This document shows positions 51,906 to 55,952 of a stretch of 55,952 bases of DNA, piece after piece. Below the pieces are notes generated by a model. It ran no database searches. It had not been told where the DNA came from and saw only the letters and a program-made list of their open reading frames with translations. The translations under genes were made by a program, and so were the position numbers. Within the stretch, counting starts at the first letter, position 1. The number at the start of each line of letters is the position of its first letter. Origin of the DNA: a virus; IMG/VR virus record IMGVR_UViG_3300042987_001910, positions 1 to 55,952 of that record; one strand, 5' to 3'.

Positions 51906-53129
51906 TCAGACCTTCCAAGAAATCCATCCGCCCACGGGGCGTGTCTTTTTTGTTCTATCCACCAGCACCGGAGCGGTGAAGGTGATCCCATGCTCCGGGT
52001 GGGTCAGCCAGAGCGCCTGTCGCGGCGGCTCGAAGGGAAAGTTGCCTTGGAAGGCGTACTCGTCGTATCCCTTCAAACTGCCGTTCACTACCAGCCGCTG
52101 CATCTGAATCAACTGATGCCAGTGACCGATGATCAGCGTGTCGTACTCCATGTCGATCTGCGCGTTGCGAGACCGCTTCTTGTGATCGCCGCGAATGATC
52201 GGACCAAGCGCACCAATCATCCCGTCACCGCCACGGAACTGGTCCCCGTGTGTCAATAGGTAGCGGTGACCGTAGATGCTGTAGAACGCATCAGACCCGT
52301 CTGGGATGAGGAACTTGACCCTATCGTCTCCCTCGTACCGCTTGGCTAGGAATTGGTACAAGAGCCAGTCAAACGAGGTAAAGTTTCTCCCCTTTGCCCT
52401 CATCTTGTGCGTGTTGCGACCGTGGTTGCCGGTCACGCACGGGACGAAGACGTTGCCGAACTGGTCTGCCAACTCGTCGATACACCAGACCAGAACTCCC
52501 CACAGATCCACAACAGTCGGCATGACCTCCTTCTCGTTGGTCGCCGACAACTCCTCGTGGATGTCGCCAGAGATCATGTCGCCACCCAGAGCGAACACAA
52601 TCCCCGGATAGTCCGGCTTGGCAATGTGGCTCTTGAGAAGGTCCGTAGAGACCTCGATGAGGCTTTTCGCCCGGTCCTGCGCGATCTTGAGGTTGTACTC
52701 GTTCACCCCGTTGATCTGGTTTGGGTCAACGACCTCCCCCCAATGCCAATCGCTCGCAAAGATGGTCGGCACTCCGGGGAATCCGCTACCCTTCGGAGCC
52801 TTTACAAGCCACTCCGGCGGCTCGACAGACTGCTCTAACAGTTTGATGATCTGCCGCTTGACGAACTCGTCGTCGAGGGTGTCCTTCTTGACCTGCTTCA
52901 GTTGGGCTTCCAGCGCCCTGACCTGATCCCTGAGAGACAGGTCATCCTGAATCGGAGCCTCCAGAGCCTCCTTGCTGGGAACGAAGCCTTGCTTCTTGGC
53001 TTCCCGGTGTGCGCTCTGGTAGGTGGTGCGAACCATCCCCAACAGTTCTGCCGCTCGGCACTCGTTGCGCCCAGCGATTACATATGCATCAACGACCTTT
53101 TGGAGTTCGTCGCTTGTTCTTTTTGGCAT
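51906..53129 (-). CDS. HTH-linked calcineurin-like metallophosphoesterase
   Basis: 407 residues from ATG 53129. Residues ~1-50 contain a helix-turn-helix-like segment (DAYVIAGRNECRAAELLGMV). The phosphoesterase core has FASDWHWGE (Asp127, His129), FALGGDMISGDIHEE, CVTGNHGRNTHKM, LLTHGDQFRGG and IGHWHQLIQ, the full five-motif set of calcineurin-type enzymes with two metals. Such proteins occur in phages near lysis genes. Substrate unknown, likely nucleic acid or nucleotide. The N-terminal DNA-binding segment is an uncommon fusion. Confidence 0.85.
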   Translation of the reverse strand: MPKRTSDELQKVVDAYVIAGRNECRAAELLGMVRTTYQSAHREAKKQGFVPSKEALEAPIQDDLSLRDQVRALEAQLKQVKKDTLDDEFVKRQIIKLLEQSVEPPEWLVKAPKGSGFPGVPTIFASDWHWGEVVDPNQINGVNEYNLKIAQDRAKSLIEVSTDLLKSHIAKPDYPGIVFALGGDMISGDIHEELSATNEKEVMPTVVDLWGVLVWCIDELADQFGNVFVPCVTGNHGRNTHKMRAKGRNFTSFDWLLYQFLAKRYEGDDRVKFLIPDGSDAFYSIYGHRYLLTHGDQFRGGDGMIGALGPIIRGDHKKRSRNAQIDMEYDTLIIGHWHQLIQMQRLVVNGSLKGYDEYAFQGNFPFEPPRQALWLTHPEHGITFTAPVLVDRTKKTRPVGGWISWKV

Positions 53130-53400
53130 TTTCTCCCTTGTCCGGGGCGTAAGGTTCGCCCACCACCAGAGTTCGGACATCGCGAACCATTCCTCGTGGG
53201 ATGGTCCAGCGATTTCCCATCTCGTCCCCACCGTGCGATTGCGCCAGCACAAGGTGATCAGGTTTGTCCGCCACTAGATACCCAAGCGTCAGGCACTGCG
53301 GCGGCACGAAGTCGTGCGCTTCGTCCGTGTCTGTCCAACCGTTTTCTGTCGCGGCGTCAACCCAAGTGACGATGACAACCGGGAAGACTTTGGCTTCCAC
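53089..53400 (-). CDS. Small phage protein, unknown function
   Basis: 103 residues, beta-rich N-terminal half (KVFPVVIVTWVDAATENGWT), then LVLAQSHGGDEMGNRWTIPR and a basic end (KKNKRRTPKGR). The end overlaps the phosphoesterase start by 41 bp. Function unknown. Confidence 0.6.
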   Translation of the reverse strand: MEAKVFPVVIVTWVDAATENGWTDTDEAHDFVPPQCLTLGYLVADKPDHLVLAQSHGGDEMGNRWTIPRGMVRDVRTLVVGEPYAPDKGENAKKNKRRTPKGR

Positions 53401-53630
53401 TACTTCCTCCGTGCGCGGATCTTCTTGATCTTCTGGGAAACGTCTTCGCGAACCTTGTCGTCAAAGTCGCGCAACTTCCCGCGCACCTTGTCCTCGGTTT
53501 TCTTAGCCTCTTCGCGGACCTCGATGATGTCGCGCTTCAGCAACTCCTCGAACGTGTCGCGGTGAACGACGGCGAAGTAAAACAGCGCAGCAACAGCAAA
53601 AAGCAAAAGTCCAATCAAAATCGCTTCCAT
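53400..53630 (-). CDS. Membrane-anchored coiled-coil protein
   Basis: 76 residues from ATG 53630, chosen because GGAGG (53636-53640) gives good spacing. One N-terminal membrane helix (ILIGLLLFAVAALFYFAVV) is followed by a charged helix (EELLKRDIIEVREEAKKTED) and a basic tail. Follows a terminator whose U-tract reaches its ribosome-binding site. Could be a lysis or envelope accessory protein. Confidence 0.6.
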   Translation of the reverse strand: MEAILIGLLLFAVAALFYFAVVHRDTFEELLKRDIIEVREEAKKTEDKVRGKLRDFDDKVREDVSQKIKKIRARRK

Positions 53631-53642
53631 TTCCACCTCCAA

Positions 53643-53666
53643 TAAAAAAGCCCGCCATGAGCGGGC
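53643..53666 (-). terminator. Intrinsic terminator whose U-tract abuts the next ribosome-binding site
   Basis: On the minus strand GCCCGC (53666-53661), loop TCATG, GCGGGC (53655-53650), then TTTTTTATT, immediately followed by GGAGG and the ATG at 53630. It stands between the GT2 gene and the lysis block. Confidence 0.85.
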
Positions 53667-53687
53667 TTCGTTTCGAGTCTTGCCGGG

Positions 53688-54755
53688 TTACGCTGCCAAC
53701 TTATCCTTCCCCTCGTACCACTCTAGATTCTCTCGTAGCCGCTCCTCTTCTGGAGCAAGATCAACCGCAATCCTGCCTTGCTCCAGCGCCTCGTCCTTTA
53801 GACCGAGGTGCCACGCACCCAGCGCCGCTAGATCGTGCGGCTTCGCCCCCCATACCGCCGGGTCGCAGGTATAGACCAACTGCCGGTCCTTGATCGCCAG
53901 CGCAGACTTGGCAGCACCGTAGCACTCAGCCCACAGATTCCTGCGGTAGCACGCCATCGCCAGATCCACCCACGGCTCGCGGGTGTTCGGTGCCTCAGCG
54001 CAAGCCCTGCGATACCACTTCATCGCCTCATGCCCGTTGCCCATCTCATCGTGCGCTTGACCTAGGAGGCGCATCGCGTAGCACCGCTCGTTCTCCCAGT
54101 TCGCCTCCGGCATATCGAGGTACTTATTGAGAGCGACGATCGCCTCATCCCACTTGCGGTAGAACGTGAGTTCGCGAGCGTAGTAGAAGGCGTTGCGAGG
54201 GCAGCGCGGATCTTCCGTAACCGCCAACTTCAGCAGGTCTAGGTACTGTCCCCGGCTCTTCGTGGGATCGGGATGGTGGCTCACCAGCAACATATCCGTG
54301 TGAGCGTAGACCTCTTTGATCCTCCCGTCCGGGCGGGGGTACTCATGGCACGGGTGGTGCCAATGGTAGCCATGCCTGTGGTGGATCTTCTCGTAGAAGA
54401 ACGAGATCCCGCACCCCCAGTCGAACTTGTATCGCAGCCGAGTGGTGCCTTCTTTCCAGACCCGTTCGATCTCCTCCCGCCAACCGGGTTCGAGAACCTC
54501 GTCCAAGTCGAGAGAGATGCACACGTCGAAGTCTCTAGGGATCAGCGCGAGCGCCGCGTCCCGAGCCTTGTCGAACCGCCACGGTGTGATGCAGATGTCG
54601 TGGACTACCGCTCCGCACTCTGCCGCCAGCACAGCCGTCTTGTCAGTAGAGCCGGTGTCGGCGATCAGGATCAGGTCCGCGTCCGCTGCCGACTCGCAGA
54701 ACCGTTTGACAAACTGCTCTTCGTTTTTGCTGATTGCGTAGACTGCGATCTTCAC
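53688..54755 (-). CDS. Glycosyltransferase family 2-like protein with TPR-type C terminus
   Basis: 355 residues. GT-A fold: MKIAVYAISKNEEQFVKRFC at the N terminus, LILIADTGSTDKT, TPWRFDKARDAAL, and the metal motif SLDLDEV at ~81-87 (D-x-D). After ~240, helical pairs (AMRLLGQAHDEMGNGHEAMK, WYRRACAEAPNTREPWVDLA) are tetratricopeptide-like. This design (GT2 plus TPR) is common in enzymes that glycosylate proteins. It sits in the virion operon and, with the GT9 gene, makes two glycosyltransferases. Confidence 0.88.
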   Translation of the reverse strand: MKIAVYAISKNEEQFVKRFCESAADADLILIADTGSTDKTAVLAAECGAVVHDICITPWRFDKARDAALALIPRDFDVCISLDLDEVLEPGWREEIERVWKEGTTRLRYKFDWGCGISFFYEKIHHRHGYHWHHPCHEYPRPDGRIKEVYAHTDMLLVSHHPDPTKSRGQYLDLLKLAVTEDPRCPRNAFYYARELTFYRKWDEAIVALNKYLDMPEANWENERCYAMRLLGQAHDEMGNGHEAMKWYRRACAEAPNTREPWVDLAMACYRRNLWAECYGAAKSALAIKDRQLVYTCDPAVWGAKPHDLAALGAWHLGLKDEALEQGRIAVDLAPEEERLRENLEWYEGKDKLAA

Positions 54756-54785
54756 ATACCCCCCCTATCCCCAAACTGTCTACGC

Positions 54786-55100
54786 CTACCAAGGAAGCGG
54801 AAGCGCCACAACAGGCGGGTTGATTTGATCTTGAATTTGATCCGCTACGCTGGTCTCAACAGCGGCTTTATCAACGCCACTCGCCCAGCACCAGCCAAGC
54901 ACTTGGTCTTGAGTCAATTGGTTGTATGGCGTGAATGGATCACCGGGGGAGGAGAAGGCGCAGGAGCCATAAACTGAGGCAAAGTGACCGCCATCCAGCC
55001 CGTTGCACCGCCATCCAGCCGTGACAACCACGTCCTGAAGATTGCCATCAACTGGCTTGGTGTTCATCCACTCAATGACCCAAGTAAATTGCGTTGCCAT
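54786..55100 (-). CDS. Small conserved fiber-module protein (DUF7936-like)
   Basis: 104 residues from ATG 55100. QFTWVIEWMNTKPVDGNLQD, VVVTAGWRCNGLDGG, FTPYNQLTQDQVLGWCWASG, ending NPPVVALPLPW. This start-to-end pattern is a phage family often found near fibers. Function unknown. The first ATG codon overlaps the previous stop. Confidence 0.7.
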   Translation of the reverse strand: MATQFTWVIEWMNTKPVDGNLQDVVVTAGWRCNGLDGGHFASVYGSCAFSSPGDPFTPYNQLTQDQVLGWCWASGVDKAAVETSVADQIQDQINPPVVALPLPW

Positions 55101-55513
55101 CATTCACTCCCGGCTTGTGGGCAAGGCACTTCCACCCAATTAGTTATTGACTCGTCCCACTCATAGCACGGCGGGCTGTTCGGCGTTGGCATTGGAACCG
55201 GCGGCTCCCACCAATAGGTAGACGGGTTCAGGGTCCACGATTGGAACGGTTGCGGAGGCGCAAAGCCCGGACCATCAGGACCGTCTGGAATCCAAAGCAT
55301 CCCGATCCCAGCATAGTTTTTGCGAAACGCTTTTGATTGATCAGGATCTGGCGTGTTTGAGTTAGGCGTGTAGTAAACGCCGCGCCGCGTGTTGTAACTG
55401 GTCTTTACGAAGGTCGCCGGGTCTCCCCAGTTGCCTGTATCAATTTCGGCTTGGTCGATCACCAGAACTTCCGTGACCACGCTGTTCTCGTCGATCTTTG
55501 CGAAGTGAGCCAT
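55100..55513 (-). CDS. Fiber-associated protein of the MAHFAKIDENN family
   Basis: 137 residues from ATG 55513. MAHFAKIDENSVVTEVLVID and TSYNTRRGVYYTPNSNTPDP, then AFRKNYAGIGMLWIPD and a Pro-rich end, are typical of a protein found beside fibers in many environmental phages. Likely a fiber chaperone or accessory; not proven. Its start is upstream of the stop of the glycine-rich fiber gene. Confidence 0.7.
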   Translation of the reverse strand: MAHFAKIDENSVVTEVLVIDQAEIDTGNWGDPATFVKTSYNTRRGVYYTPNSNTPDPDQSKAFRKNYAGIGMLWIPDGPDGPGFAPPQPFQSWTLNPSTYWWEPPVPMPTPNSPPCYEWDESITNWVEVPCPQAGSE

Positions 55514-55515
55514 GA

Positions 55516-55952
55516 TCAAGCCGTGAACGTGCTAGAACTGGTAAACGTGTGATAGGTGTATCCGCCGGAGGAAGTCACCGTGCCGCCGCTACCTTTTTGG
55601 CTTCCGGCGTAGCGAATAATGACAATGCCCGAGCCGCCGTTTCCCCCCAAGTAGCCGCCGTATCCACCGAGACTGCCGTTGTCCGGTGACCCGCCGCCAC
55701 CACCGCCTCCAGTATTTGCGGTTCCAGCAGTCCCATTCCCAGTCCCGTAAGCGCCGTCACCAGAACCGCCAGCACCGCCACCGCCAGAGCCGCCGCTACC
55801 GCTGGCACCTTGTTGGAATCCAGCCCCTGATCCGCCAGCGCCACCGCCTCCGCCAGCGTATGTGGAGCCATTGCTCCAAGTTGATCCTGATCCGCCCGAG
55901 CCACCGTTGATGTTGCTCGTGTCTCCACCAGCGCCGCCTTTACCGCCGCCTC
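55516..55952 (-). CDS. Glycine-rich tail fiber/appendage protein, C-terminal part (continues from the window start)
   Basis: This is the in-frame continuation of the gene starting at 702. It encodes further Gly-rich repeats and ends in a compact closing block, GSGIVIIRYAG followed by GGYTYHTFTSSSTFTA. This IVIRY plus YTYHTFTSSGTF signature is seen at the C termini of many glycine-rich phage fiber proteins. The stop at 55516-55518 overlaps the start of the next gene (ATG at 55513) by a few bases. Bases 55827-55952 duplicate bases 6-131, so part of the coding sequence appears twice in this linear record. Confidence 0.75.
   Translation of the reverse strand, partial: GGGKGGAGGDTSNINGGSGGSGSTWSNGSTYAGGGGGAGGSGAGFQQGASGSGGSGGGGAGGSGDGAYGTGNGTAGTANTGGGGGGGSPDNGSLGGYGGYLGGNGGSGIVIIRYAGSQKGSGGTVTSSGGYTYHTFTSSSTFTA
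55827..55952. repeat. Terminal direct repeat, right copy (contig closing overlap)
   Basis: This is the exact partner of bases 6-131, inside the glycine-rich fiber gene. Collapsing the two copies gives a circle of about 55.82 kb in which the late module on the minus strand is continuous from 14.65 kb through the junction to 34.4 kb. Confidence 0.85.

Overview
The window is an essentially complete genome of a tailed, podovirus-like bacteriophage of about 55.8 kb with a GC-rich composition. The first ~131 bases recur at the end (126 in exact match), and one fiber gene runs off both ends in the same frame, so the record is best read as a circular contig with a short closing overlap. A tyrosine integrase sits beside a 45-bp piece identical in layout to the 3' half of a proteobacterial tRNA-Asn. 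This marks a temperate (or formerly temperate) phage of a proteobacterium. The exact host cannot be read from the sequence. No phage RNA or DNA polymerase is visible, so the phage probably uses host enzymes.

Layout. (1) 14.65 kb leftward to 1, then across the junction from 55.95 kb to 34.4 kb, all on the minus strand, is one long virion module. It holds a candidate small terminase subunit, large terminase, portal, scaffold, major capsid, a GT9 glycosyltransferase, two neck/tail adaptors, a collagen-like fiber with an S74 chaperone, a glycine-rich fiber across the junction, and a GT2 glycosyltransferase. It continues with a metallophosphoesterase, holin, GH24 endolysin, tail nozzle-like protein, a gpJ-like fiber, a GNAT, two internal virion proteins and a 2743-residue polyvalent protein. 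That last protein carries an HExxH peptidase motif, an ADP-ribosyltransferase-like domain and an LPD38-like C terminus. (2) 14.65-15.4 kb is a noncoding divergent region, G-rich then C-rich. (3) 15.4-22.7 kb (plus) holds small accessory genes that share one leader sequence and a repeated intergenic element, then a MoxR/CobS-like AAA ATPase, an HExxH protein and a VWA protein. (4) 22.7-27.64 kb (minus) is the replication module: DUF1376-type initiator with a possible internal origin, SF4 helicase, HNH and PD-(D/E)XK nucleases. (5) 27.87-33.84 kb (plus) holds an annealing protein plus YqaJ exonuclease pair, an SSB-like protein, nested spanins, a lipoprotein, small Cys-rich proteins, an excisionase-like protein, integrase, attP and a MazG-like enzyme.

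How it may work together (inference): the initiator, helicase and recombination pair replicate and concatenate DNA, terminase fills heads through the portal, and the internal proteins and polyvalent protein are ejected into the host. Holin and endolysin are in the late module, while the spanins lie in the recombination operon. The most unusual features are the injected peptidase/ART polyprotein, the phage MoxR-HExxH-VWA trio, two virion-module glycosyltransferases, the repeated leader/terminator cassettes, and four places where an intrinsic terminator's U-tract directly abuts the next gene's Shine-Dalgarno sequence. No CI-type repressor was recognised.
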